Positions 1-9,827 of a stretch of 64,000 nucleotides of DNA are shown one piece after another. The notes under the pieces are model-generated. The model was not told where the DNA came from. It worked only from the letters and a program-made list of their open reading frames with translations, and ran no database searches. Made by a program: the position numbers and the translations under genes. Numbering within the stretch: position 1 is the stretch's first letter; each line of letters opens with the position of its first letter. Source of the stretch: Rhodovulum sp. 12E13 (GTDB taxonomy: Bacteria; Pseudomonadota; Alphaproteobacteria; Rhodobacterales; Rhodobacteraceae); assembly GCF_003340565.1 (NCBI RefSeq), contig NZ_QPLK01000011.1, positions 1-64,000 on the forward strand, written 5' to 3'.

Positions 1-227
1 TACGGGCCCGCGGCAGGCAAGGCCGCATCACGAGGCCGGATACATGTCAGCACCCGACGATGCGCCAAAACCAGCTCCGCAAAATCCCTCTTGCGCATGG
101 GGCGGTTATACATGTTGCGCAAAGGGCGTGAGGCCCGGAGCTCCCCTTTCCCTAGACGGACTTATCCCACGGGCTCTGTGACAGGTATGCCGAGCGCGGT
201 GTAGCCGTTGAGCACTGTAAGCGGAGC

Positions 228-395
228 CTGCCCACCGAAGGCGCCATCGCCCATGTGCTGGTCGGCAAGTATGCCGACCATCTCCCATTGCATCGCCAGA
301 GCCAGATCTTCGCCCGGTCAGGGATCGACATCCATCGCAGTACCCTGGCCGACTGGGTCGGCGTCGCCGGGTTCCATCTGGGGCCTGTCGTCAAC
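228..395 (+). pseudogene. IS66-family transposase (TnpC) internal fragment
   Basis: The reading frame from about 228 encodes the stretch of IS66 TnpC around LPTEGAIAHVLVGKYADHLP, followed by RSTLADWV, both typical of the middle of these DDE transposases. Only about 50 residues survive, with no N-terminal zinc-finger region and no catalytic C-terminal half. The frame continues without a stop into an unrelated penicillin-acylase tail, so the junction lies somewhere around 375-405. It is dead as a transposase. A second IS66 remnant lies on the opposite strand at 864-1180, so this end of the window is a rearranged insertion-sequence scar. The family is recognised from motifs; the exact junction cannot be placed without homologues. 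Confidence 0.8.
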
Positions 396-764
396 CGGCC
401 GGCCCACATGGCGATGCACGACCATCCGGCGCTCGGCGCCCTGCCGATCATCGGGCGGATCGTCAACATCCGCCATCCCTCGCCCGGCGGCGACGATACG
501 CTCCTGCGCGGCCTGACCCGCGGCGGCCCGGTGCGCCCGTTCGACAACGTCCACGCCTCGGGCTATCGCGGCCTCTACGACATGGCCGCGCCGGACTCCT
601 CGCGTTTCCTTCTCGCCACGGGCCAGTCCGGCCACCCGCTCTCGCCGCACTACCGCGATCAGAACATGCTGTGGCGCGACGGCTGCTACCTTCCAATGCA
701 GGTGGACGAGATCCGCCCTGACCACGGCGGGGTGCATGTCCTGACTCTCGCGCCGGCGCGCTGA
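396..764 (+). pseudogene. Penicillin acylase family (peptidase S45) C-terminal fragment
   Basis: This is the last 120 or so residues of a penicillin/acyl-homoserine-lactone acylase-type Ntn hydrolase. The recognisable pieces are a TPGGDxT-like segment (here SPGGDDTLLRG) and the C-terminal block ASGYRGLYDMAAPDSSRF, then TGQSGHPLSPHY and LWRDGCYLPM. Full proteins are about 750-850 residues, so the signal peptide, alpha chain and catalytic N-terminal serine of the beta chain are missing. The fragment is fused in frame behind the IS66 piece; the combined frame starts at a GTG at 255 but has no plausible function. It ends at 764, about 80 bases before a possible IS66 terminal sequence. Confidence 0.75.
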
Positions 765-843
765 GAGCGGTGCCCGGCCTCCGACGAACGAGCCGGGTTC
801 GGAGCTGCCATGCGACCGTTCGGTAGCAAGGATGTCCTGCCGG

Positions 844-863
844 GTAAGCGCGACGGGGCGGCC
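844..863. repeat. Possible IS66-type terminal sequence
   Basis: GTAAGCG at 844-850 is the usual outermost sequence of IS66-family inverted repeats. It sits just downstream of the stop codon (864) of the minus-strand IS66 transposase remnant, where an element end is expected. The partner repeat near the truncated integrase was not found, so this is a suggestion only. Confidence 0.35.
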
Positions 864-1180
864 CTATGCGGCGAGGCTTGACGGCTGGGCGTAGCGCCAG
901 GGCATGAGGTCCTCGATGCGGGACTTGGGGTGTCCGTCGAGGATGGCGCGGAGGGTGTCGGCGAGGTAGTCGACGGGGTTCACGCCGGCCAGCGCGTTGT
1001 AGGACTGGTAGGCATCGCATTGCAGGAACCGGCCGCGGTATCCGGCGAGGAACTTCAGCGGGTGCTGCTTCCCCCGGCCGGAGGCATAATGGAACAGCAC
1101 GATCGGCGGGTCGGCGCCGCCATGGCCGTTCGCCATCGGTCTCGAACGCATGGCGACGCGATGGCTCACCGTCGGACACG
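864..1180 (-). pseudogene. IS66-family transposase remnant with internal deletion
   Basis: The minus-strand frame contains GGADPPIVLFHYASGRGKQH and then CDAYQSYNALA, the DDE-domain segment of IS66 TnpC. It passes straight into GVNPVDYLADTLRAI, DGHPKSRIEDLMPW, which is the IS66 C-terminal domain. The roughly 100 residues that normally separate these two blocks are missing, as is the N-terminal half. The stop is at 864. The remnant abuts the truncated integrase at about 1205 on the same strand, so insertion of this element is a plausible cause of that truncation. It cannot encode an active transposase. Confidence 0.8.
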
Positions 1181-1204
1181 ACAGCCCAGAGGCACCAGCA
1201 CGGA

Positions 1205-2179
1205 CTAAAGGGTGCGCCGCCGTTCGATGTACGACATGCCCGGATCGCCGAAGACCTCCTCGACGAGGGCCGCGTCGTGCGCGTCCGCCTTCGCCCGATA
1301 GTCGGCCGCCGTGAGGTCCCGTCCCTCGGAGTTGAACCGGTTCTTCCCGTGCGCCCGGCCCCAGTGCTTGGGCAGCCACCAGATGAACTCGAGAAACCCG
1401 ACGACCTCGTCGAAGGACAGGGAGGCGACCGGCACGTCGCCGAAGCGCTCCACCGCCAGCCGGCCCAACGTTCTAATCTTCTTGGCGACCTCCTTCGATG
1501 TGGATGCCGCGGCCTTCTCGGTCGCCGCGGACAGCGTCATGGGCGGCCTCAGCGCATCGCGGCGCGCCGGCAGCCCGAATTCCTGCAGAAGGTCGCGCCC
1601 TTCGCGCAGCGGGTCCTCGAAATCCCGCTCGGCGACCTCGGCGATGTCGAGCAGGCGGCGCATGGTCAGCAGGATCTGCCGCGCGACGCCGGGGTCGGCC
1701 AGCGCCTCCTCCGGCACCGCGCAGGTCTGCGCCGCGTCGCGGGCGACGGTGCGCGCCTCCGGCCAGTTCCGGGCCCGGAGGGCGCCGGTGACCGCTTCGC
1801 GGCGCGCGGCGATCTCCGCGAGCGCCGCGCCGCCCTCGTCGGGGGGCGCCTGTTCCTGCTGCTCGACGATCTGCGCGATCGTCGCCCGCACCATCTCCGC
1901 GAGCATGGTGCTGACCTGCGCCTCGGAGACCGAGCCGTCCGCGTGTGCCTGCATGAGCTGTCGTTCCCTTTCCGAAAGGGCGTCGCGCAGGATCACGGAC
2001 CGGCGCAGCGCCTCTTCGGGAAGGTCGGTTCGCAGGGAGACGACCAGAAACACGGGTGCCCCAAGGTCACGCAGAGGTCGGGGCCAGCGGCGGCGGAAAT
2101 AGAAGATGCGGTTTCTGCGGACGAGGTGGAGGCCCCACGTCCTGCTCGGTGTCCGCCGGCTCGACCGGCGATGTGACAC
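1205..2179 (-). pseudogene. Truncated site-specific (tyrosine-type) integrase, N-terminal part only
   Basis: The product begins with a DUF6538-like N-terminal segment (HLVRRNRIFYFRRRWPRPLR), then a long helical region and a core-binding-like stretch ending near GDPGMSYIERRRTL. Proteins with this start are phage/ICE tyrosine recombinases of about 500-600 residues. The catalytic domain with the R-H-R-Y residues is absent because the frame ends at an IS66 remnant. The start is uncertain: GTG at 2179 is used here, but the frame stays open back to an ATG at 2269 that touches the 3' end of tRNA-Gln. An integrase next to a tRNA 3' end is the classic arrangement of an element integrated at that tRNA. 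Confidence 0.65.
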
Positions 2180-2268
2180 AGTTTGTGATGCACGACCGCG
2201 TGCCGACGGGAGGATCGCCCCTTGATCAAGGGCTATCCCATTGGAAGAGATGACTTTTTTCTGCGTCA

Positions 2269-2343
2269 TGGCTGGGGTGGTAGGATTCGAACCTACGGTA
2301 CACGGTACCAAAAACCGCTGCCTTACCACTTGGCTACACCCCA
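2269..2343 (-). tRNA. tRNA-Gln (anticodon TTG)
   Basis: The reverse strand folds as a 75-nt tRNA with an encoded CCA. The acceptor TGGGGTG pairs with CACCCCA, the D arm is TAGCCAAGTGGTAAGGCA, and the anticodon loop TTTTGGT gives anticodon TTG. The T arm carries GTTCGAATC and the discriminator base is G. The gene looks intact. The truncated integrase frame starts right at its 3' end, so the tRNA is the likely integration site of the mobile remnant to its left. Confidence 0.93.
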
Positions 2344-2410
2344 GCAGTGGGGGGCGATTTACCGCCCGCGGGCTGGGTCTGCAAGGGGCGGGGGTGGAAA
2401 ATTGCGCCGG

Positions 2411-3244
2411 TCAGACGCGGGCTGGATCGACCTTGGCGAGGCGATCGAAGGCGGCGAGGCCGGCGACGAGGGCGGGCATTTCGGAGAGCGGCACCATGTT
2501 GGGTCCGTCCGATGGCGCGGCGTCGGGCTCGGGATGTGTCTCGATGAAGACCGAGGCGATCCCGAGCGAGACGGCGGCGCGGGCGAGCACCGGCGCGAAC
2601 TCGCGCTGCCCGCCGGACGCGCCCCCGAGGCCCCCGGGTTGCTGCACGGCATGGGTGGCGTCCATCACCACGGGCCAGGCCGTGCGGGCCATGATGGGCA
2701 GCGACCGCATGTCCGCCACGAGCGCGTTGTAGCCGAAGCTCACGCCCCGCTCCGTGAGCAGGATGCGCGCGTTGCCGGTGCTCGCCACCTTCTCGGCGAC
2801 GTTGGCCATGTCCCACGGGGCGAGGAACTGGCCCTTCTTGACGTTCACCGCCGCGCCCGTCTCGCCTGCGGCGACAAGCAGGTCTGTCTGCCGGCAGAGA
2901 AAGGCGGGGATCTGCAGGATGTCAACGGCGTCGGCGGCGATCCGGCACTGATCGGGCGCATGCACGTCGGTCAGGACAGGGCAGCCGACGATCCTCCGCA
3001 CGTCCGCCAGCATCTCGAGCCCCGGACCCATGCCGACGCCGCGGCGGCCCGACAGCGACGTGCGGTTGGCCTTGTCGTAGCTCGCCTTGAACACATAGCC
3101 GAGACCGGCCTCGGCACAGGCCGCCGCCATCGTCTGCGCGATCTCGACCGCCTGGTCGAGACCTTCGAGCTGGCACGGGCCGGCGATCACCACCAGCGGC
3201 CGGTCGTTGCCGAACACCACGTCGCCCACGGTCACATCGCGCAT
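2411..3244 (-). CDS. kdsA: 3-deoxy-8-phosphooctulonate synthase (KDO-8-P synthase)
   Basis: This cytosolic enzyme condenses arabinose 5-phosphate with phosphoenolpyruvate to form KDO 8-phosphate, needed for lipopolysaccharide inner core and KDO-linked capsules. The product has 277 residues, usual for the family. Motifs include IAGPCQLEG, FKASYDKANRTS and LTERGVSFGYN. The four ligands of the metal-dependent class are all present: Cys24, His198 (DATHAV), Glu235 and Asp246. Their spacing (174, 37 and 11 residues) is the same as I recall for the Aquifex enzyme, so this is the metal-requiring type. It lies just downstream of kpsE and kpsT on the same strand, which fits a role in capsule precursor supply. 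Confidence 0.95.
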   Translation of the reverse strand: MRDVTVGDVVFGNDRPLVVIAGPCQLEGLDQAVEIAQTMAAACAEAGLGYVFKASYDKANRTSLSGRRGVGMGPGLEMLADVRRIVGCPVLTDVHAPDQCRIAADAVDILQIPAFLCRQTDLLVAAGETGAAVNVKKGQFLAPWDMANVAEKVASTGNARILLTERGVSFGYNALVADMRSLPIMARTAWPVVMDATHAVQQPGGLGGASGGQREFAPVLARAAVSLGIASVFIETHPEPDAAPSDGPNMVPLSEMPALVAGLAAFDRLAKVDPARV

Positions 3245-3307
3245 CGGAATTCTCCCGCGGTCGCAGCGTAGGCCGGCGTCGCGCCGAGGACCGGCGTCGC
3301 CCGACGA

Positions 3308-4948
3308 TCAGGCCGAGACCTGCTCGCGCAGCACCGACGCCGTGAGCGAAAGCATCAGGTAGATGCCGGAGAAGATCAAGAAGGCGAGCAGCGTGTTCTC
3401 GAAGGCGCGGGGATAGGTCGGCTCGTCGGGCGCCACGGGCGAGACGCCCACCGCCATGTAGCGCACCTGCCGGTTCGCCTCGAGGCGGGCAGTCTCGAGC
3501 TGCTGGGCGGCCTGCTGGAGCAGCAATTGCCGCGTCGCCAGATCTGCCTCGGCGATGCGCAGCTCGCCCGACACGCGGGCGAGCGAGGCCTCGCCGCCGC
3601 CGCTCTCGGTCATCGAGGCACGCAACTCGCCGACCAGAGCCTGCAGCCGCTCGATCTCGCCCTCGACACCCGCGAGGCGCGCCTGATTGGGCCGCTCGTT
3701 GGCGAGAAGCTGGGCGCGCTCGAGCTCCTTCTGGCGGAGCTCGATCTCGAACTGGGTGATCTGCTGCATCAGAGAGCCCGTCTCGGAGGCGGGGTCGAGC
3801 ACGCCGAGCCGCTCCTGCAGGTCGAGCACGCGGGCCTGCGCCTCGACCACGCGGGCCTCGGCCGCCGCGAACGCCTCCTCGGCGCCCGACATCTGGTCTT
3901 CGCGCAGACGCTGGGTGAGGTTGTCGACCTGCTCTTCCGCGTAGCCGATCAGTGCCGCCGAAAAGCGCTGGCTCGCCTCGGGCGCGGCGGCGATCACCTC
4001 CATCTTGAGGATGCCCTCGGTCGGGTCGAAGGCGACCTGCACGTTGCGTGCGTACAGGTCGTAGGCGTCCTCGTTGCTGGCGTCGGCATCGAGGCGCTGC
4101 AGCGGGTCGATCCAGTCCTGGCTGAAATGGTCGCGGAAGCCCTGGTCGCGGTCGAGGCGCAGCATGGCGTCGCGCGATTGCAGGTAGGATTGCACCGTCG
4201 TGCTGTCCTGCTGGACGGCGAGGCCGGTGCCCTGGAACAGCCCGCCGAGGCCCCCGCCCGCGGGACTGTCGGCCTGCTGGATGACGAATTCGGAATGGGT
4301 GGCGTACATCGGTGTCGCGACGACCGCGTAATACCAGCCGACGATCAGGGTCGGCAGCAGGACGAAGGCCGCGAGCCGCGCCGCGAGCAATTGCATGCGT
4401 CGGCGGCGCCGGCGGGCGATGTCGCGCTGGATCTGCCAGATCTCGCCCGCCCGCTCCTCGGGGAGCTTCACCCCCGGCATGGCCGGCTGGACGGCGGGGG
4501 CAGGGGCCCGGGCGACGGGGCTCGGCAGGCCGGCGGCACCGTCCTTTTCGCCGCCCTTGGGCCGCATGATCGAGAGCATGTTGGCACGGCTGAACGGGTC
4601 GATCCCCCGTGCGCGCAGAAGGCGCACCGCGTCGAAGTCGGAGGTGGGCGCGAGGCCATGCCGCTGGGCGACGCGGCGGGCCATGCGGAGCTGCCGCCCC
4701 GTCAGCCCCTCGCGGCGGATGCGGGCGATTTCGGTCTCGGATTCGACCTCCGCCGCCGAGGAGACCTCGCCATGCGCCCCCCCCGTCGCGGCCTGCGCCG
4801 TGCCCGGCCCGCCGGTGCCGGTGGCGCGCGCCTCTCCCGCGTCCACCTCCGCGAGCGCGGCGCGGCGCACCGCGACCGGGTCGACCCCCTCGACCAGTGG
4901 CGCGTCGGGGCGGAGGCGATACCTGTTAACCCTGGGCTTCGTAGTCAT
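3308..4948 (-). CDS. kpsE: Capsule polysaccharide export inner-membrane protein (KpsE/BexC/CtrB family)
   Basis: This is a polysaccharide co-polymerase-like protein that spans the periplasm and links the KpsMT ABC exporter to the outer-membrane exporter. The product is 546 residues, longer than the roughly 380 of KpsE, because of an N-terminal cytoplasmic extension of about 180 residues rich in Arg, Ala and Glu. A first membrane segment lies near residues 190-210 (FVLLPTLIVGWYYAVVA). It is followed by a Wzz-like FVIQQADS region, a long coiled-coil section (about 330-480) and a C-terminal membrane segment (TLLAFLIFSGIYLMLSL). The start overlaps the end of kpsT by 23 bases, showing translational coupling. 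No kpsM, kpsD or kpsC/S gene lies in the window. Confidence 0.87.
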   Translation of the reverse strand: MTTKPRVNRYRLRPDAPLVEGVDPVAVRRAALAEVDAGEARATGTGGPGTAQAATGGAHGEVSSAAEVESETEIARIRREGLTGRQLRMARRVAQRHGLAPTSDFDAVRLLRARGIDPFSRANMLSIMRPKGGEKDGAAGLPSPVARAPAPAVQPAMPGVKLPEERAGEIWQIQRDIARRRRRRMQLLAARLAAFVLLPTLIVGWYYAVVATPMYATHSEFVIQQADSPAGGGLGGLFQGTGLAVQQDSTTVQSYLQSRDAMLRLDRDQGFRDHFSQDWIDPLQRLDADASNEDAYDLYARNVQVAFDPTEGILKMEVIAAAPEASQRFSAALIGYAEEQVDNLTQRLREDQMSGAEEAFAAAEARVVEAQARVLDLQERLGVLDPASETGSLMQQITQFEIELRQKELERAQLLANERPNQARLAGVEGEIERLQALVGELRASMTESGGGEASLARVSGELRIAEADLATRQLLLQQAAQQLETARLEANRQVRYMAVGVSPVAPDEPTYPRAFENTLLAFLIFSGIYLMLSLTASVLREQVSA

Positions 4949-5585
4949 AAAGCGCCTTCGCCTCCTCGAGGGTGTCGAACTGGTGGATCCTGCCGCCCTT
5001 CATCACCGCGGCCGAGCGCGCGAACTTCTCCAGCGTCTGCGCCTGATGCGAGACGATGACCACCGTCGTGTCCTTCAGACGCTCGCGCAGAACTGCGCCC
5101 GCCTTGCGGTTGAATTCGACGTCGGTGGTGTGCGGCATCCCCTCGTCTATGAGATACACGTCGAAATCGAGCGCCAGCATCAGCGCGAAGCAGAAGCGCG
5201 AGCGCATGCCCTGGCTGTAGGTGCCGACCGGCATGTCGAAATACTCGTCGATGTCGGTGAGCCAGCGGGCGAACGCCTCTACGTAATCGGGATCGAGCCC
5301 GTAGAGGCGGGCGATGTAACGCGCGTTCTCGGTGCCCGAATGCCGGTGCACGACACCGCCCATGAAGCCAAGTGGAAACGACACGCGGCACGCGCGCCGG
5401 ATCTCGCCCTCGTCCGGCTTTTCCAGCCCCGCGATCATGTTGATGAGCGTCGTCTTGCCAGTGCCGTTGGGCGCGAGGATGCCCAGCGAATTGCCGAGCT
5501 CGATCCGCAGGCTGGCCCGGTCGAGGATCACCTTGCGCTGCGCCCCGGTCCAGAACGACTTGCTGACGTTGTCGAGTTCGATCAT
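4926..5585 (-). CDS. kpsT: Capsule polysaccharide ABC exporter ATP-binding protein (KpsT family)
   Basis: This ATPase energises export of capsule polysaccharide across the inner membrane. The 219-residue length from the ATG at 5585 (MIELDNVSKSF) matches KpsT; an in-frame ATG at 5675 would add a 30-residue tail not typical of the family. The Walker A motif APNGTGKTT is at residues 38-46, the signature is YSQGMRSRF and the Walker B region is VYLIDEGMPHTTDVEFN. The last is the variant seen in KpsT/Wzt-like proteins rather than the general ABC motif. It overlaps kpsE downstream. The partner permease KpsM is not next to it and must lie elsewhere. Confidence 0.9.
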   Translation of the reverse strand: MIELDNVSKSFWTGAQRKVILDRASLRIELGNSLGILAPNGTGKTTLINMIAGLEKPDEGEIRRACRVSFPLGFMGGVVHRHSGTENARYIARLYGLDPDYVEAFARWLTDIDEYFDMPVGTYSQGMRSRFCFALMLALDFDVYLIDEGMPHTTDVEFNRKAGAVLRERLKDTTVVIVSHQAQTLEKFARSAAVMKGGRIHQFDTLEEAKALYDYEAQG

Positions 5586-6198
5586 CGGCGCTCCGCCCGC
5601 ACCCCGGCTGGCCTTCCGGCGGCGATAGGGGGTCAGTTGGGCGATAATATGTCCGCCAAAGCGGTGAATGTTCAATCAACCGTGACAGGCAGCAGGCCGG
5701 GCCCCGCGGACGTGCCTTCACCGGGACCGGCCCCGCGAGCGACCGGGGTGAGATCCGCCCCATGCCTCCCGTTTCCACGGGCATGATCGGTGGCCTCGTG
5801 TCAAGGCGTGCGCCATGCAGCGGACCGGCCGGGCAAAGGCCGGGCAGGGGCCGGGCAGGGGCCGGGCAGGACCTGCCCCGATCTGCTGCACGGAGCACAC
5901 GGGGCAGGCCCGCTCTGCAGGAACGTCTCCGCCCGGGGGAGGCTGTCATGCAGGGCAGCGCGCGGACGACGCATCACCCGGGGGGCGGCGGCACACCGTG
6001 CAACGGTATTCCCGGGGGCATGCGACGGAGATGCGTGTCGGGGCGCTCGGCGGAATGCCACCCCCCGTCCGACGAGACCCGGTTTGCGTGGGGCGCAGGC
6101 AGGCGGCAGGTCGCCCATGCCAGCCAGCGCAAGCCCCCTTCCGGAAAGGAGCTTGAACGTCGGCGCGCCCGCACGGTCATCTTCGGGGCGGGGTCCCC
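5586..6198. other. Non-coding stretch between kpsT and the diguanylate cyclase gene
   Basis: No convincing gene was seen on either strand; frames that are open here have the skewed Arg/Pro/Gly composition of chance high-GC frames. The stretch contains the 11-bp tandem repeat at 5827-5870 and a short inverted repeat around 5760-5785 (CATGCC ... GGCATG). It must hold the promoter of the kpsT-kpsE transcript near 5600-5700, but no clear -35/-10 pair could be picked. Confidence 0.5.
5827..5870. repeat. Tandem repeat, 4 copies of an 11-bp unit
   Basis: Four consecutive copies of GGCCGGGCARR: the first ends in AA and the other three are identical, ending in GG. The repeat lies in the non-coding stretch upstream of kpsT. 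It is too short and uniform to be a CRISPR and has no spacers. Function is unknown. Confidence 0.8.
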
Positions 6199-7308
6199 TC
6201 AGGCGGCGCCGCGCATCATCCTGTCGCGGCCGGCCGCGTCGCCCCCTTGTGGGGATGCCGCCGGGGCGTCTTCGCGCGCGGTGTCCGGCGCCTCGCCGAT
6301 GCCGCGGGTCTGGCCGGGTCGCCACCGGGGCGCCGCTTCGGGATCGGTCGAGCCGTCTTCGGTGGCGCGCTCGGCCGTGGACGGCCCGGCGCCGGGAAGT
6401 GTGACCCGCGCGGGCGTGACCCTGTCCCGGGCCGCGGCGACATGTGCGAACCGCACGCAGTTCCGCCCCTGCGACTTGGCCTCGTAGACCGCCGCGTCGG
6501 CGCGTTTGAGCACCTCGGAGAACGGCACGGCGACCGGCCATTGCGCCACACCGAACGAGGCGGTCTGAGGGCGGCCGGCGACGGCGATCCTGTCTTCCAC
6601 GGCCATGCGCATGCGTTCGGCCACCTGAAGGGCCGGCTCTCGGCCTATGCCGGAGAGATACACGACAAACTCTTCGCCACCGAAGCGCGCGGCGAGGTCG
6701 GGGCGGCGCATGTGCTCGCAGAGCAGGGAGGCGGCCTCGCGCAGCACGCGGTCGCCCTCGTCGTGTCCGTGCGTGTCGTTCACCGCCTTGAAGTGGTCGA
6801 GGTCGAGCATCAGCAGGGCGCCGCGCTCGCGCATCCCGCGACGGGCGGCGAGGGCCCGCTCGAAACCGCGGCGGTTGAGCAGCCCGGTCAGCGGATCGCG
6901 ATCGGCCTGCCGCTCCGCGGCGTCGATCCGCCGCTCGGTCGTCCGGATGAGGGTGGCCGCGCGGGCCATCAGGCGGCCGACCTCGTCTCCGTGCGTCTCT
7001 GGCAGGCTGAGGCGCGGCGCCTCGCCCCGCTCGAAGGCGGCGAGCGTCGCCTCGAGCCGGGCCACCGGCCGGAGGATGGCCGCCAGGCCGAGCGCCGTCC
7101 CGAACAGGCCGACCCCGAAGGCGGCTGCGACCGCGGGCGTGGCGAGCGGCGCCGACAGCAGGCCGGCCCCGTAGAGCGCGACCACGGCCAGCATCGGCCC
7201 CTGACCGAGCAGCACGACCACGGCCAGCACCTTGGCAAGAAAGGAGCGTGGCAGAGCCCTGTCGAGAAGGGAGTAGAGGATCATCGGGCAGGCCGGGCAA
7301 GATCTCAT
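6199..7308 (-). CDS. Membrane-bound diguanylate cyclase (GGDEF domain)
   Basis: The product is predicted to make the second messenger cyclic di-GMP from two GTP. Two hydrophobic segments (about residues 22-45 and 52-78) anchor it in the inner membrane. A HAMP-like linker follows (RPVARLEATLAAFERGE). The GGDEF domain spans about residues 135-300: DPLTGLLNRRGFE opens it and RFGGEEFVVYL is the active-site loop, an accepted GGEEF variant. The inhibitory I-site RxxD is present as RRPD exactly five residues before the loop, so product feedback is expected. The last 70 residues are a low-complexity polar tail. An ATG at 7284 is an alternative start. There is no EAL domain and no obvious sensor domain. 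Confidence 0.9.
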   Translation of the reverse strand: MRSCPACPMILYSLLDRALPRSFLAKVLAVVVLLGQGPMLAVVALYGAGLLSAPLATPAVAAAFGVGLFGTALGLAAILRPVARLEATLAAFERGEAPRLSLPETHGDEVGRLMARAATLIRTTERRIDAAERQADRDPLTGLLNRRGFERALAARRGMRERGALLMLDLDHFKAVNDTHGHDEGDRVLREAASLLCEHMRRPDLAARFGGEEFVVYLSGIGREPALQVAERMRMAVEDRIAVAGRPQTASFGVAQWPVAVPFSEVLKRADAAVYEAKSQGRNCVRFAHVAAARDRVTPARVTLPGAGPSTAERATEDGSTDPEAAPRWRPGQTRGIGEAPDTAREDAPAASPQGGDAAGRDRMMRGAA

Positions 7309-7430
7309 GAAGAGGTGAGCACTTTATCGCCGCAGGGTGCGCTCAAACCGCTAACGATCCCTTAACGCGACAGGGCATCGTGGGGACATGCTTGCCGCGC
7401 TGCCGCCGCGGCGACCGTGCCGCGAAACGA

Positions 7431-7456
7431 GAAAGGGGCCCCGAGGGGCCCCTTTC
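7431..7456 (-). terminator. Probable terminator of groESL
   Basis: AAAGGGGCCC at 7432-7441 pairs perfectly with GGGCCCCTTT at 7446-7455, leaving a 4-base loop. The hairpin lies about 25 bases past the groEL stop. Read on the minus strand the stem ends in a short T-rich run. It is symmetrical enough to work in both directions. Confidence 0.7.
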
Positions 7457-7479
7457 CAACGGCTCCGAACCGAGCCGTC

Positions 7480-9123
<1,644 letters not shown>

Positions 9124-9207
9124 CTACTCCTGAGTGGGTTGGTTCGGAAAAGGGATCACGCCCGCCGGCGGCACCGGCGGTCTGGAGATGTCAGCGACAG
9201 GCGCCCT

Positions 9208-9519
9208 TCAGGCGGCCTTGGATTCCGCGGCGTCGGTGACGATGCCGAGGATGTCGCTCTCCTTCATGATCAGCAGTTCCTGACCGTCGATCGTGACTTC
9301 CGTGCCCGACCACTTGCCGAACAGGATGCGGTCGCCCTCCTTGACGTCGAGCGCGATGCGGTCGCCGTCCTCGTCGCGGGCGCCGGCGCCGACGGCGCGC
9401 ACGATGCCTTCCTGCGGCTTTTCCTTGGCGCTGTCGGGGATGATCAGGCCGCCCTTGGTCTTCTCGTCGCTCTCGACGCGCTCGACGAGCACACGGTCAT
9501 GAAGCGGGGTGAAAGCCAT
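9208..9519 (-). CDS. groES: Co-chaperonin GroES (Hsp10)
   Basis: This is the heptameric lid of GroEL. The product has 103 residues beginning [20 protein letters not shown], with the mobile-loop segment [20 protein letters not shown] and the ending [10 protein letters not shown]. The ATG at 9519 has a good ribosome binding site (AAGGAG). The frame is open for another 48 codons upstream, but that extension has no family support and would run into the promoter region. It is the first gene of the groESL operon, about 135 bases downstream of a CIRCE operator. Confidence 0.98.
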   Translation of the reverse strand: MAFTPLHDRVLVERVESDEKTKGGLIIPDSAKEKPQEGIVRAVGAGARDEDGDRIALDVKEGDRILFGKWSGTEVTIDGQELLIMKESDILGIVTDAAESKAA

Positions 9520-9652
9520 GTCTGAGTCTCCTTGGCTCAGGGTCTCGATCTGCCGGTGGCCCGTCACGGCGGCGCCGCCCGGCGGTTCATGCTCAGGTCC
9601 GGTGTCAGCCCGTTTCCGGGGCCTCGCGGTCCTTCCGGCGGGGTCCGGAGTG

Positions 9653-9679
9653 TTGGCACTCACACCGGGCGAGTGCTAA
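9653..9679 (-). promoter_or_regulatory. CIRCE element (HrcA operator) of groESL
   Basis: TTGGCACTC (9653-9661), a 9-base spacer and GAGTGCTAA (9671-9679) match the CIRCE consensus TTAGCACTC-N9-GAGTGCTAA with one mismatch. It lies upstream of groES in the usual promoter position. HrcA repression with heat induction is therefore expected; hrcA itself is not in the window. Confidence 0.95.
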
Positions 9680-9827
9680 CGACGGCGCAAATAGGAAAAC
9701 CGCGACACCCTGTCAATGGCCTGATCGCCGACCCGAGGGGCGACCCGGCGGCTTCGTTCAGGGACCGCAGAGCCTGTGGCCAAGTGCGCCGACTGGCCTT
9801 ATGCCCTTCACAAAACGAGGAGAGCTC

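Noticed and set aside
3-113. Possible minus-strand gene start (MYNRPMRKRDFAELVLAHRR) running off the left edge
   Set aside because: Only 37 codons visible, no ribosome binding site and no recognised family; too little to support a gene.
864-1180. Intact IS66 transposase
   Set aside because: The DDE segment joins directly to the C-terminal domain, with about 100 residues lost, and the N-terminal half is missing.
5586-5675. 30-codon N-terminal extension of kpsT from an upstream ATG
   Set aside because: KpsT proteins start at the MIELDNVSKSF position; the extension is basic, unlike the family and lies in the probable leader.
5827-5870. Tandem repeat considered as a CRISPR array
   Set aside because: The 11-bp units are contiguous with no spacers.
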